From NCBI RefSeq assembly GCF_000004195.4, contig NC_030681.2:26922982-26986981 (forward strand): a stretch of DNA of 64,000 nt. Reading direction: 5' to 3'. Origin of the DNA: Xenopus tropicalis (Eukaryota; Chordata; Amphibia; Anura; Pipidae). Both the position numbers and the translations under genes were made by a program. This document shows positions 1 through 11,119 of this stretch, piece by piece (the first letter of the stretch is position 1; the number at the start of each line of letters is the position of its first letter). Below the pieces are notes generated by a model. The model worked only from the letters and a program-made list of their open reading frames with translations, did not search any database and was not told the origin of the DNA.

Positions 1-210
1 AGATATATCAAAGTGTGAAATTAGTGCTCACCACAGTAACATTCTACCACTCTCATTCCTATAGGATTTTTCCAGGCGTATTTATCAAATGGTGAACTCT
101 GGCTTTTATATAATGATAAATACGCTTCTAAAAATCTCATAGGAATGAAAAGAAAGTGGGTGAATTTTTCTGTGGTGAGTTCTAATCTCACACTTTGATT
201 AATCTGCCCC
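1..210. repeat. Palindromic MITE, Harbinger-like, cut by window start
   Basis: Two inverted arms are visible: positions 8-24 pair with 182-198 (TCAAAGTGTGAAATTAG and its complement, identical). The element ends in CCCC at 210 followed by TA, while the left end lacks its first few bases because the window begins there. GGGG-type ends and TA-rich flanks fit 3-bp-target Harbinger MITEs; the family assignment is inference. Confidence 0.65.
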
Positions 211-475
211 TATGTACCATATCATCATTGTTTTAGCTGATGCTTGCTCACTTTTTTATTGTTCAGCTTCTCTCTAACAATTACATGCTATTAAATTTTT
301 TAATGGCTTGAAAATAGTAAAAGGAGATAGAAATGTTAGGCAGCAACTGACATTTTGCCTGCCTTTTACCACCGCTTGTCCACCACACCTTCAGGTTAAT
401 CATAAAACCCCATTGCCCCTTACTGGCAGTCGATTTCCACAGATATGATCTTATGGGAGAGTCGACCTGCATTTA

Positions 476-1036
476 TTGATTACAAATATACACCCCCAAA
501 CAATATCTCTAAACAGCTCAAATGTAAAACCCTGCTTTATCTAAATAAACCATTTTTATAATAAATATACTTTTTTTAGCAGTATGTTCCATTGGGTAAT
601 CAGTGTGCTGAGGGGATCCCCAATCCGACAGGAAATTCAAACCTGCCCATTCGAGATCTGGCCAATTTTATACCAGATGCCAGTTGGGTAGGCCCGTCGG
701 GCATCCCCATACAGGGCACATAAGCTGCTTAATCAGTGTGAAGGATCCAAATTGGCAGCTGAAATCTGCTTGTGTATGGCCTCCTTTACTCCCACACTAC
801 GTCCTGTTACAGTCAGAGCTGCATTATTTCCTGTCAGGTGATCTCTGAGGAGCACTAAGACAATCACAAAATGGTGGCTTAAGATGTAAAAAGCTGAAAA
901 GGGCAATATTTACACACAAACAAACACACATCTATATATATATTTATATTCTAGTCTGGCAAGATTCTTTAATAGGCCACTTAATACTACCTATCTGTTG
1001 GATAAGTATTCACTCTAGGATATAGTTTTCCTTTAA
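476..1036 (-). repeat. T2/Kolobok-like MITE, interrupted
   Basis: Read on the minus strand it starts at 1036 with TTAAAGGAAAACTATATCC, matching the TTAAAGGRR terminus of T2 MITEs. The same body recurs on the plus strand at 42880-43345 and in 46978-47640 (shared stretches around GATCACCTGACAGGAA and ATGGTTTATTTAGAT). The far end near 476-500 is degraded. A second MITE sits inside it. Confidence 0.65.
600..786 (-). repeat. Truncated GGTGGCCATACAC-family MITE nested in the T2-like element
   Basis: Read on the minus strand it begins AAAGGAGGCCATACAC at 786 beside a TA and continues with family landmarks (GCAGCTTATG, TTGGCCAGATCTCGA). The other terminus is missing, so the left boundary is approximate. 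Confidence 0.6.
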
Positions 1037-2786
1037 GCAAGGCACATGACATTTGGTTGTGAGCACTCATGACTGTCACATTGTGGCTTGCAGTCAATCC
1101 TATACTGATTGATATATCAGTTATTTTCTGGCCTTACTATAGCCAATAAACAATTACAATTAACTTATTGGGGAATCCTCTTCCAGGCCACCTCCTACTG
1201 GCAGGATTAGGATTTGGATTTCTTTCAGTATTCGACTGAACATTTCACAAAGTCTTTGGGGTTCGGTAGGCACAGGCACACCCCAGCCTCTTATAAAGCT
1301 ACATCTGGTGCACGGACCACTGGGGAGACAGCACTCCCCCAAGCAGGACTGGCAACAAAATAGAAGAAAGTGGCACTCAAGCCTTGATTGCCGGTTTCTT
1401 CTAGTTTGTTGCTAATGGCAATTCAATGCAATTTGTATTATAGGCACAGAGGAAATTAGTATTAAGAGAAATGATACCTAACATTAAAAAGGAAAATAGA
1501 TAAGCAGCATATTTACATGTCATATTCCCAAAATTATTATTCCCTTTTATTATCATTATGTTTAGCAAAGTTGTTTTTGACTCTTGCTATAGCCTAGCTT
1601 TCTATAATAAGCCCTTGGCCCTTATATAGAAAAGCAACAACACAGGCACTCTCCATTAAATGCTTCTTTGTGCAAAAATCCTTTTATTTCTTAGTAGAGA
1701 CCCAGCAAACGCAAAGGTACTCTTTCAAAACTCATTTAAAGGGGAGGGTGCCCTTGATCCCACCCTCTGGGAGTCATATAGTGACATATGTTTAAACAAC
1801 GTATTTATACACATACACATTATTTTATTAAGTTGCCAATATCAAAGGATACATGATACCTTAATTTAAAAACTGTCCATACAGAGAAACTATTAGTCTG
1901 TTGTTGCTGATAAGCACTTCAAGTTTTTTAAATTGGGATAAGTCCATTAAATTGGTATAAGCCCTTGGCCTGCTTATTACTCTTGACCATTTTAATTGTT
2001 TGGCTCATTACAGGCCAGGCATTCTTGTTTGAACATCAGGTGTCTTTTTCATGATTTGATTTTCTAATTTCGCAATTTAGCTCCCGTCCCAAGTTGATGC
2101 AATATATTTGATCACAGGTTTTAGCTGGGAAGCAAAGTTACAGGCGTTCCCATTTTCAAAATTGAATTTTGTGGTCAACGTTAAGCCTGTTCACTATGAG
2201 AAGTGGAGGTGTCATTCTGCTTGTGCTGCAAGTCTAATACACGTGGGAACTTCTGGTATGAAATGCCAATGTGGTTTAGGTAGATTACATCTCAGTCATT
2301 TTCTTTTTCATGTCACAGCCTGGCATCTATTAGTATTAGGAAAATGTGTTTTAAACTTGCTTTGTAAATAGGATGAGCCGAGATTAGGGAGGATTTTGAT
2401 TTCCTGTTGCTTTTCCCTTCTGTCAGATGTCACTGTGTGTGCAACAAAGGCTTCTACGGCCAGATCCACTTATCTGTACTTTACCTCTTATCTTTATTGG
2501 GTCTCAGATGAGATTCAGTAAAAAAAAGCAAAAATAAATAAAAGAGAGAAGTTTGACAAAGAACATCCCCACACTTCCAAAAAAGTGCTCCTTCTTATCA
2601 GTCTCTTTATAAAATGAACCAGATTTGTGCTTTTAGCAGAGGTAGTTTGGATATCTACAAATGTTGGGTCGTGTTGTGTAACAACTGGCCATGATATCAT
2701 GATGTTAGAGTGGGGAACGTTGCAGGACTTAATTATGTTAGAAACTTCTCACAGTAGTTGTATCATACAGAATGTGCTGGGATGTG
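1037..2786. other. No gene or clear repeat seen
   Basis: AT-rich sequence with only short chance open frames (at most 87 codons, none protein-like). I see no tandem array, no inverted repeat with long arms and no recognised mobile-element terminus. Confidence 0.5.
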
Positions 2787-2789
2787 TTA

Positions 2790-3129
2790 AGCTGGCCATA
2801 CACGCATCGATAATATCGTACGAAACCTCGTTTCGTACGATATTCGGTGCGTGTATGGCATGTCGGCGAGTCGACCGATATCGCAGGAAGCTGCTGATAT
2901 CGGTCGACTCGCCGATCAGCCAGGTTAGAAAATTTTGATCGGGCGCCATAGAAGGCGCCTGACCAAAATCTGCCGTCAGGGCTGAATCGGCAGAAGGAGG
3001 TAGAAATCCTATTGTTTCTACCTCCTTATCTGCTGTTTCAGCCCTGAACAGTGTGTGGCGGATCTGACGATGTTTCGTGCGACGATGGTCGCACGAAACA
3101 TCGTCAGATCGCCACGTGTGTGGCCACCT
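2790..3129. repeat. Hairpin-chain MITE (GGTGGCCATACACG family variant)
   Basis: Ends are AGCTGGCCATACACG and CGTGTGTGGCCACCT, flanked by TA inside TTAA on both sides. The body is a row of separate inverted repeats: 2812-2826 with 2830-2844 (15 bp, perfect), 2864-2882 with 2896-2914 (19 bp, perfect), 2976-2986 with 3037-3047 enclosing 2994-3006 with 3015-3027, and 3061-3083 with 3088-3110 (23 bp, perfect). The terminal sequence also folds back on 2848-2859. Open frames across it are by-products of the symmetry. Confidence 0.8.
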
Positions 3130-3207
3130 TAAGACTGATCCATGCATGCGATTGTTTTGTACAAAGACAAGGCAAAACATCCTTGTGCTTCATGGGCAAG
3201 GGACTTA

Positions 3208-3610
3208 AGGTGGCCATACACGGGCCAATTGTAGCTGCTGATATCAGTCCCTTAGACCAGGGGTCCCCAACCGCCGGTCCGTGTTTCTTTCTAGTGGGCC
3301 GCCTCTGTTCCTGGCCGCGCTGAATATGCATGTATAAAATCGTTGCGCCTATAAAGACATAGGGGTTTAGAGGTGCCGATCAATGCGCCACACATATAGA
3401 GGTTCGTAGGAAAGCCTGTACGTATAAAGACGTAGTTGAATGCGCCGCATGTATAAAGGCATGAAGGAACACGTTTGGCCCCAGGGCCAAACGACTGAAT
3501 TAGCCTAAATTCACCCAATATCGCCCACCCATAGGTGGGGATATCGGGAGAAGATCCGCTCGCTTAGTGACCTCGCCAAGTGAGCGGATCTTAAAGTGTA
3601 TGGCCACCTT
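3208..3610 (+). repeat. GGTGGCCATACACG-family MITE, interrupted by a hAT piece
   Basis: Left end AGGTGGCCATACACGGGCC and right end GTGTATGGCCACCTT lie between TA dinucleotides. The right half keeps the family hairpins, including GATCCGCTCGCTT (3554-3566) facing its near-complement ending at 3591. The middle of the family consensus is replaced by unrelated sequence (3258-3473). Confidence 0.75.
3258..3473 (+). repeat. hAT-like fragment inside the MITE
   Basis: It begins CAGGGGTCCCCAACC, a typical hAT terminus, but no matching right terminus or 8-bp target duplication is found, so the junction was probably altered by deletion. It contains about three diverged repeats of a motif like TGCGCC-n-ATATAAAGGCAT. 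Confidence 0.5.
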
Positions 3611-4321
3611 TAGAGCAAAGCACTGCCAAAAGGTTGCCCAACCTTCAATCCTGGTACAAAGGTTAAATAAAGAGATTTTCAAATTTTCTTCTGACTGTTT
3701 GAAGTATTTATATATAGGTATATATATTATAGGTGTGCATGGGTAAGGTGAATTTCATTCATAGTTTTGTATAAGTGCCATTAAATAAACCATCCATTTT
3801 ATGTAGCCTGGGTAGGGTAGCTCAGTGTCGTTGAAATGTTCTAGTGGTTTTTTTAATTGGTCTTTGTTTCTGCTTGCTTGGAGAACGTTGATTCAGACAA
3901 TCCTATGAATTGTCTGGTGACAAGCTTGTGTTAAAAGGATTATAAAAAAATGAGAATTATGTGAACTAAGAATGAAAATGATGTGAATGCGAATTCCGTG
4001 TCTTACCCACGTGGCACGGTCATGCCAGGATGATAGTGTATTGTACAGTAGATCAGTACAGCTTAAAGCCCATGAGGTGGATACCTCCTACGCAATACGT
4101 ATAGATAGAAAAAAGAATACATGACATTCCATGGAAAGACTGATTTTTCTTTTTAATGTACTTTGCAATATTTTGTGAGTTATTCATGGAGTTGTAGCTT
4201 GTTCTTAAAGGGACAATAAATATTCTTGCTTCCTATTTGCTTTGTTGTCTAATGAAATGTTAATAATGTAAGAACCCCGTTCCCATAGTTCTCACTCCTG
4301 GAAAAAAGTACATGTAATTCA

Positions 4322-4400
4322 GGGATGTCCAACCTGGGTGCTTCCAGCTGTTATTGAAGGCCTTAATTTAGCCTCAAGCTTGGCCCGTTAGCTCATAGCA
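4322..4400 (+). repeat. Possible hAT terminus
   Basis: CAGGGATGTCCAACCTGGG followed by CTTCCAGCTGTT resembles the left end of a common short hAT family. No partner terminus was found, so this may be only a solo end. Confidence 0.35.
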
Positions 4401-4679
4401 AGGCCTTCAGCTATCAGACACTTGTCAAATAGCTTGTTATGATGTTTGCATCAGTTTAAAAAAAAAAAAATGCCATTGATCCTGTGCACTAGTAATTGAA
4501 TAGCCTATAGGTCTTATACTGAATATTCCACTTGCAAAGACATGGATCTCAGATCAAGCTTGTTATGATGTATGCACCAGTTTTTTGATAAATGTTTTTA
4601 ATGCCATTGATCCCATGCACTAGAAATTGTCTTTCCTTTGGGTCAGGATTTTCTAACCAGCATACATATAGCATCAAAT

Positions 4680-5137
4680 GTCGGGACCTGGAATTTTCTG
4701 GATAATGGGTCTTTACATAATTGCAAAAATCATTAAACATTAATTAAACCCAATAGGATTGTTTTGTATCTAATAAGGATTAATGATATCTAAGTTGGGA
4801 TCAAGTACAGGTACTGTTTTATTATTACAGAGAAAAGGGAATCATTTAACCATTAAATAAACCCAATAGGGCTGTTCTGCCCCCAATAAGGGGTAATTAT
4901 ATCTTAGTTGGGATCAAGTACAGGTACTGTTTTATTATTACAGAGAAAAGGGAATCATTTAACCATTAAATAAACCCAATAGGGCTGTTCTGCCCCCAAT
5001 AAGGGGTAATTATATCTTAGTTGGGATCAAGTACAGGTACTGTTTTATTATTACAGAGAAAAAGGAAACAATTTAAAAAAATTATAATTATTTGCTCATC
5101 TTTGGGAGATGGCCTTCCTGTAATTCAGAACTCTCTG
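4680..5137 (-). repeat. CAGGTATGGGA-family MITE with internal 113-bp tandem
   Basis: Contains the family body (GGGACCTGG, TTTTCTGGATAATGGG, CCCAATAGG, GGGAGATGG) but both terminal repeats are lost. Anchors TTGGGATCAAG occur at 4795, 4908 and 5021, exactly 113 bp apart. On the minus strand the unit order is B, B, A, where B carries GGGGGCAGAACAG and A is the ordinary family unit. The right edge abuts another element. Confidence 0.8.
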
Positions 5138-5486
5138 GGAGAGATTTATTAAGACACAAACACTTGGAGCGTTCATTCGAATGCTCCAAGCGTATTTTCA
5201 CAATTTTTTTCGTGTTTGCACAACTTTTTCGCATGCCCGCGCGACTTTTTCGTACGCTTGCGTGACTTTTTCGAACGCTTGCGCGAAAAATTCAGAGGGG
5301 TTCTGCCGCTGTTTACAATCGTTCGGTACAAACATTTTGTGACATTCAGATCGCCAATACGATATTATCGTGACTAATATGATTTTTTCGTAAGCATTTT
5401 CGTGATATTTGCGATCTTCAGAAATGATCGGATCCAATCCGAATTTTTCTCATTTGGGATTCGAACTTGTGTTGTGAAACGGCCCC
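5137..5486. repeat. Harbinger-like MITE, diverged
   Basis: The right end (GGATTCGAAC ... GGCCCCTAAG) resembles the 47068-47539 element. Inside are three 21-bp tandem units containing ACTTTTTCG at about 5219-5282, which give a seven-residue repeat in a minus-strand open frame; I regard that frame as a by-product. The left end is poorly defined. Confidence 0.5.
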
Positions 5487-5489
5487 TAA

Positions 5490-6998
5490 GTATAAGGGAT
5501 CCTGTCCCTGTATACTTTTTTGAACATGTCTGACCACCAAATATTCTGATCCTGTTGAGCTACACCTTCCAGTTCCCATTGAAACATGGGGCATCAAAGT
5601 ACTATCCCTTTAGCAAAGTCCTAAGCCCAAGCAAATCAGTTAGGAGAAATAACATGAGGCTGTGACATACAGTAAGTGCAATCTGTGTATACAAATAGCG
5701 TGCGTAATTACTCCTTGCATCAAGTTCAGCAGCATAGGAGGGGGAATTCCTAACTCCTCTTCCAAAACACGATTGAATACCCAGACAAATACAAAGAGAT
5801 CCTGTGCAATAAAAATGCAAAAGAAAGCTGCGTCGGCATGGCATGGCAAACTAAACAAACAGAACCTAAAAACTGTTAACATGAAACAAATGAGTTTCCT
5901 TTTTCACTAATGTAAAAAAAAAAAAAGAGAAAATAATATTATTCTATTGCAAAAAAGGAAGGAGTGCACTTGCTTCTTTCCCAACCACAAGACCGGGCTA
6001 GCCCATAAAGATGCTTCTCACTGTGAATTAATTGGGAGCGCTATACAATGCAGAGACATTAGATGGTGACGACTCTGAATAGAGCAATTAGTGTTGACGG
6101 TATGTAATGAAATGGCAGGGTGAGGAGGTCCCGGCTCACTTCTGAACCCTCAGTCAAAGGATCTTTCTTCCTTGTAATTTGAATCAGTTTTCATGTGGGT
6201 GAATGTAATGGGTTTTTTTTTTTTTTGCCGGAAGCCATTTATTCCAGCCCTCTACTAATAAGAGATGCCATTGCACCGAGGTACTTAAATATGGGTAATT
6301 ATAGCAATTCCTCTTGAAAAGTGCTTAATGAGAGAAATTTAAACTCCCAACGTGTTAGAAAGCTGTGGGAGAGAAGGTTGAAGCCATGCGGTTCTGCGAG
6401 AATTATATACATAACCATTACAACACAAAGCCTGAGATATAAAAAATATACATTTTCTTTTAATTTATAAAAAAGGGTAGTAGCCAGGTTTTTTTTGCCT
6501 TGTTTCAAGTTTGTATCTACCGTGGGCTTACTTGCTATCTCCCTTACATTCTTTCATTCTAATAAGGATGTTTTTGGGGCAGCATCTTCAGTATTCACCT
6601 GCTACAGAATCAGTGTAAGGGCAGCTGGGGGTGGGAGTGTAGCAGGCCTAATGATAAGGATGTCACTGCTGACATTCCATTATTTGCAGCCAAGAGAATC
6701 ACGGTGACCCAGTCACTTGTCTGACATTTCTTGCTTGATAGAGGGTTCTGTATCTGAATCTCCTCAAGCAACAGCAGGGTAGTTTCACAGGCAAGTGCCT
6801 CAGCTGACAGTCGGTTGTGTGGCTGTCACTTTTATGGAAGCATTTTGGCACCGATACAATCACTGCTGATATTATCCCAAAGCCTTCCTTTTGCAACAGT
6901 GTTGTAACAAAGAGGATGTCTGAATTGACCACAGATCTGAACTGGCAATTTGTGGATTCTGGCAAATGCCAAAGGGGCTGCTGTAAGATGCCATAGAC
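5490..6998. other. Repeat-poor stretch; conserved-element-like texture at 6000-6480
   Basis: No mobile-element termini are seen. The part 6000-6480 is non-repetitive with several homeodomain-type cores (AATTA, TAATTA). Overlapping open frames at 5602-5910 on both strands lack protein-like composition or splice signals. Regulatory function is conjecture. Confidence 0.3.
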
Positions 6999-6999
6999 T

Positions 7000-7095
7000 G
7001 TCACTATTTATTGGGCTGGTGCGGGCTGTTTGGGCCTCTGGGTACTTGAAATGCCAGGGCCTATTTTAAATATCAGTCCAGACCTGACTAACCAC
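7000..7095 (-). repeat. Dispersed repeat, copy 1 (see 30240-30335)
   Basis: The minus strand reads AAAATAGGCCCTGGCATTTC followed by AGAGGCCCAAACAGCCC; the same order occurs on the plus strand near 30270-30315. I do not recognise the parent element with certainty. Confidence 0.6.
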
Positions 7096-7822
7096 ACAGA
7101 GAGCCACTAATTCCACAAATGGAATGATGTATGTGTATGTGGAAGCTTGTCTTGTAAGACGTGTTTAGACAGTTCATTTGGGCAGAATGCAAAAAGCTGC
7201 ATAATATATAATTACAGGAAATACAATTTTCCATGCAAGCAGAAAAGAATTACTAGGAACCCTATGCACTGAAACTTTAGGACCAAAAACTATTGTTCAG
7301 TTCTAGTTCTTCAATTCCAAAAAAAATTTTAATAAAAAGCGGGGCTAATGCCAAAGTTCATGTTCCTGAAAATCTACTGTAACATATAATAATATATCCA
7401 CTAATGGGAATGTACCTATTTCATAATGCTTGTGTTGGGTTTCATATGGGTAGCATAATATTCTTGGTATATTCTTCGTGACTTATGGGTCACAGTTTTT
7501 AGCTTTCTGCAGGGACCTGTAAGTAGTGGCTCCCCAGCCAATGTTGAACCACAAATTCCATCATACAGTAGATGCTGTGAGGGGGTCATCCACCAACAAT
7601 GTAAATGCTAAATGTGGTTCTCCAGGACCACAGTCTCCACAGACTTCTTTGTATGACATCAATATAATCTGGCCTTCAAGCATTGTAAATAATTGTAAGT
7701 AAATGCAGGATTGAGTTTAAGCCCCAGTAATGTCCAGCATATGCTCAGGCCACCGTTAACTTATAACTCATTTACAGATATAAATATTACAGCCATCCTG
7801 GGCAAGTGTTTTGGTGGCTGTA

Positions 7823-8143
7823 AAGGTGGCCATACACGGGCCGAGCAGATCGGCCTGGCCGACCGATATCTGGCCTGAAATTGGGCAGATCTCGATCGGC
7901 CAGGTTAGAAAATCTGGTCGGATCGGGGACCGCATCGGCTCGTTGATGCGGTCCCCGATCCGACTACCCCATTGCCGCCCACATAATCCGATCGTCTGGC
8001 CCCAGGGCCAAACGATCGGATTATTATTTTTTTTACCTAAATGGTCCCCGATATCGCCCACCCGTAGGTGGGGATATCGGGGGAAGATCCGCTCGCTTGG
8101 CGACATCGCCAAGCGAGCGGATCTGCTCGTGTATGGCCACCTT
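7823..8143. repeat. Intact GGTGGCCATACACG-family hairpin MITE
   Basis: Terminal inverted repeats AAGGTGGCCATACACG and CGTGTATGGCCACCTT lie directly between TA dinucleotides. Internally, GGGGACCGCATC faces GATGCGGTCCCC, TCCGATCGT faces ACGATCGGA, GATATCG faces CGATATC around a CCCAC...GTGGG stem, and GATCCGCTCGCTTGGCGA faces its complement. At 321 bp it is the best reference copy here. TA target duplication would suit a Tc1/mariner-type mobiliser, but assignment is open. Confidence 0.85.
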
Positions 8144-8149
8144 TATGTT

Positions 8150-8770
8150 GAAGTGTGAACGTTGCTGGATCTTCTTAGCTACATCCACCATTTAACTCCA
8201 TTAAGCTTTCAGCCTACGTACTTATAAGCCACGCTGTCAAGCCAAGCAATTAATCATTTCACAGGCTGCCAAATGGAATGATCCTTTTGAGGTGTTACTA
8301 TTTCTCCCCAAGGGTTTATCTGCTAGACTGCCCTTGTCGCCCATATCAGTTCTCATTTCCTAGAGTGACAGACAGTTGAGCATCCTCTCCCTCCTAGCTG
8401 GAGCAAGAACAGGGACTGCAATGTTTCTAAGGACAAGGAATGCCCCAATAGTGTGTCATTTCCCAATACTCAGTGTGAGAAATGAGTAGTACCTTATGGG
8501 CTGTGCAGAGACTGGGAAGAGTCCAATAAAAGATTCCATGTCTTTACAATGACAAAATGACAATAACTTTGCTATTTCATAAAAACTGTCATCAAAGAGC
8601 TCAGAACAACACCTGTGTGACCCAAGTCATCCTAAGAGGGACTGTGGCCTCAGTTAAGTTTGCCTGGAACCCCATTATTTATATAAAGGAGGGCTGTCTA
8701 AATTGAGGCTTTAAATTTGTGTGAGATTTGGCCAGTATGTTCTTCTAGATACACCTGAAAGCAGTGGAGT
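8150..8770. other. No gene or repeat seen
   Basis: Non-repetitive sequence with no open frame of note and no recognised terminus. Confidence 0.4.
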
Positions 8771-8780
8771 ACCAAGAATG

Positions 8781-9016
8781 CGCTCTTATGCCGCTGCAAC
8801 AGGCACTTCTATAAGGTTGCGCCTCGTCGCTGACGTGTGACGTCATACGCACGGGCGCAACCTTATAAAAAGGCCTGATGCTGCCGCATAAGAGAGAAGG
8901 AGCCTCCGGCGATGACTTGGCAGTACTGGGGTGAGTATTCGTCGTATTAGACGCACCAACTTTCCCACCCCAGTTTTGGGGAAGAAAAAGTGCGTCTTAT
9001 ACGGCGAAAAATACGG
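8781..9016. repeat. Two adjacent palindromes, probably one MITE relic
   Basis: Arms 8811-8823 and 8854-8866 (ATAAGGTTGCGCC and complement) flank a centre with two TGACGT-type motifs; outer arms 8783-8794 and 8883-8894 match except one base. A second inverted pair, 8940-8955 with 8991-9006 (TGCGTCTTATACGGCG), follows. No target duplication could be assigned. Confidence 0.5.
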
Positions 9017-9019
9017 TAG

Positions 9020-10285
9020 TTCTATTGACAGGCCCAGTGCCAGCTTGTGTGGAGCTATACAAAGTGGATATCGGTGAAGAATTGCATCATTTTGTGTTTT
9101 CATGCAAATAGGGGTGCTTCACACAGACGGACGCAAGGTCTATCAATGGAGCTTCAGGATTGTGCACATAAGAGCAGATCTACTTTCCTCTGCTTCTAGA
9201 AAAAAACGCCTGCAGAGCAAAGTAGACAGTCTACTGTGTGTACCCTAAAGTATTAGACACCCACATTTGAACGATTTTATATTAGCATGATCTTTTGTGG
9301 AGGATTTATTATTTAGTTAAATTAAAAAAAATAATCCACTGTATCCCCAGCATATGCAGGAATGTCTTTGCTGTCCCTCTGTATAAAAGTAATGTTGCTG
9401 TGTGCCTATCAAGAGGAACCCATCGCTGCTGTAGGAAAGTGCTAAAGTGCCTCTGTTTGTGACTTTTATGACAATATTTGGATTTATAAAGACCAGTACA
9501 AAGTGAGCTGAGAGCCCATCTCGTGAGAGTTTACAATTTCAGCTTCATGGTTCTCACCCTATCCACCTCCAGACACCGGAGTAATCAGTTAAATTGTCTG
9601 GTGCAATAAATGTATTGAAAAAAAAAAAGAATGTAGCACTCTGTTTTGGTTAAGTAAATAACCTCCTCAGAACTGCTGACTTCTGAGGGATCGACAAGTG
9701 TGTGCTTCCGAGTGAATAAACTCGATGTTCACAGGCCAGTGCAGAATACGGTACCCTGTAAGATTCATTTGATAACAGCTTTGCTTTTAATGTAAATGGT
9801 GTAAATTATCTCAGAGTTGTTGAAAACAGATGTCAGATTAAGGTAAAAAGTAATGTAATTGCAGTGATTTCTTTTTCATGTATTTATTTTCAGCAAAAAA
9901 ATGAAAAAATGTATGTGTGTTTATTTGGATGAGTTTGAGCTGTCATATTTGTTACTTTGTTACTGGCATTCTACATAGACTGTTATAACTACTGCACCAT
10001 TAGTGGTCATTTGCAACTCATATACTAACACTGGGTAAATATAGGAAAGCATAGCCAATGTGATAGGTAGCTTCTGTTATAACTAATGGCAAGCTCCTCA
10101 GGTACCTCTCCACCTGCTGAAACATGCTATTGAGTAAACCTTGTGTACCATAAGCCTTTAGATAGTGCCACATGGGGGCTGATTCTCGGCCTGCGGAAAA
10201 ACGCCCCTCAGTCAGCCCCACATTGGCTTAGGGGCTGATTCTCAGTCTGCATTTTTTCCCAGGCTGATAATCTGCCCTGTGTGGC
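9020..10285. other. No gene seen; minor repeat debris
   Basis: Mostly unremarkable AT-rich sequence. A direct repeat of GGGGCTGATTCTC occurs near 10166 and 10221. No coding region could be supported. Confidence 0.4.
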
Positions 10286-10707
10286 AGTACACAAGCAGAT
10301 TTAAGACGCTGATTCAATTTACCTGCTCATGTATGGACTTATTAATTCGGTCCTCACTCCGACGGGTCCTATAGCGTCATTGTAATTCGATTGCTTGGTC
10401 CAAGGGCCAAACGATCAGATTACGCTAATATCTCCCACCTAAGGGCTGTGACAGACGGGGAGATTAGTCGCTCGCAACAAATCTCCCTTGTTGGGGGTGA
10501 CTAATCTCCCCGAAATGGCATCCCACTGGCGAAAATGTAAATCGTCGGTGGGATGGCATATGCGGCGGCGCAAGAGGCAACTTTGGCGATTTCCGCAAAT
10601 CGCCGCGTGGACGACTAATCTCCCCGTCTGTCACAGCCCTTAGGTGGGCATATCGGTAAAAAGAGCTACCTCTCCAAACAAGTTGATCTTATAGTTTATG
10701 GCCACCT
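10286..10707 (+). repeat. Diverged GGTGGCCATACACG-family MITE carrying an insertion
   Basis: Right terminus TTATGGCCACC near 10707 and internal landmarks (GGGCCAAACGATCAGATTA, TAGGTGGGCATATCGG) identify the family. The left end is worn and its position approximate. A second palindromic MITE is inserted in its hairpin. Confidence 0.6.
10442..10640. repeat. AGGGCTGTGACAGACGGGGA palindromic MITE, nested
   Basis: Ends AGGGCTGTGACAGACGGGGA and its exact complement lie between TA at 10440-10441 and 10641-10642. Removing the element and one TA restores CCACCTAGGTGG, the host family consensus, so a TA target duplication is well supported. Inside are further short inverted pairs (GATTAGTCG/CGACTAATC, CATCCCAC/GTGGGATG). 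Confidence 0.85.
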
Positions 10708-10781
10708 ATAGTCTATGAACTAAATATTCTTTGAGCTATTGTGGCTTATCTAGAAGGGAATATTGTGGCCACTAGATTATA

Positions 10782-11116
10782 GGTGGCCACATACGGGCTG
10801 ATTAAAGTTGCTGACTTGGTTCTTCTAGGCTGAGTTGGCAGCTTATTGGCTGCTGACTTGGCCCCTGTATGGGGCCCACTGATGGGTAGGGTTGTCACCT
10901 TTTCTGAAAAAAATACCGACCTTTCTTTATTTTTATGTTTTCCCCTATTAATTACATTGGTATCAAACATAATTTGTACCCACCAATACTGGTGGGTAAA
11001 ATACTGGCCAGGTGGCAACCCTACCGATAGGCCAGTCTGGCTAATATCTGGCTAAAAACCAGGCAGATGTTAATCGGACAGGTTGGCTCATTGATTCGGT
11101 CATTGAGCTAGACATG
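10782..11116 (+). repeat. Second nearby GGTGGCCATACACG-family MITE, right half missing
   Basis: Begins GGTGGCCACATACGGGC beside TTATA and continues with GCAGCTTATTGGC, then, after an insertion, CCGATAGGCC and GTTAATCGGACAGG. It starts only about 75 bp after the previous copy ends. The right terminus is absent. Confidence 0.65.
10889..11021. repeat. GGGTTGTCACCT short MITE, nested
   Basis: Ends GGGTTGTCACC and GGTGGCAACCC are inverted copies between TA dinucleotides at 10887 and 11022. It also contains AAAATACTGGCC near the right and AAAATACCGACC near the left. Length about 133 bp. A related solo end occurs at 27261. Confidence 0.75.
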
Positions 11117-11119
11117 TCA

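Noticed and set aside
5602..5910. Three overlapping frames of about 80 codons, one with a hydrophobic start
   Set aside because: Open on both strands at once, no supporting signals; most likely chance.
7768..8158. Overlapping open frames of about 115 codons on both strands
   Set aside because: They lie entirely in a palindromic MITE; symmetry and high GC explain open frames on both strands.
9500..9545. L2-like fragment (CTCGTGAGAGTTTACAATT)
   Set aside because: Resembles the AGAGCTTACAATC part of the L2-like repeats but is too short to call.
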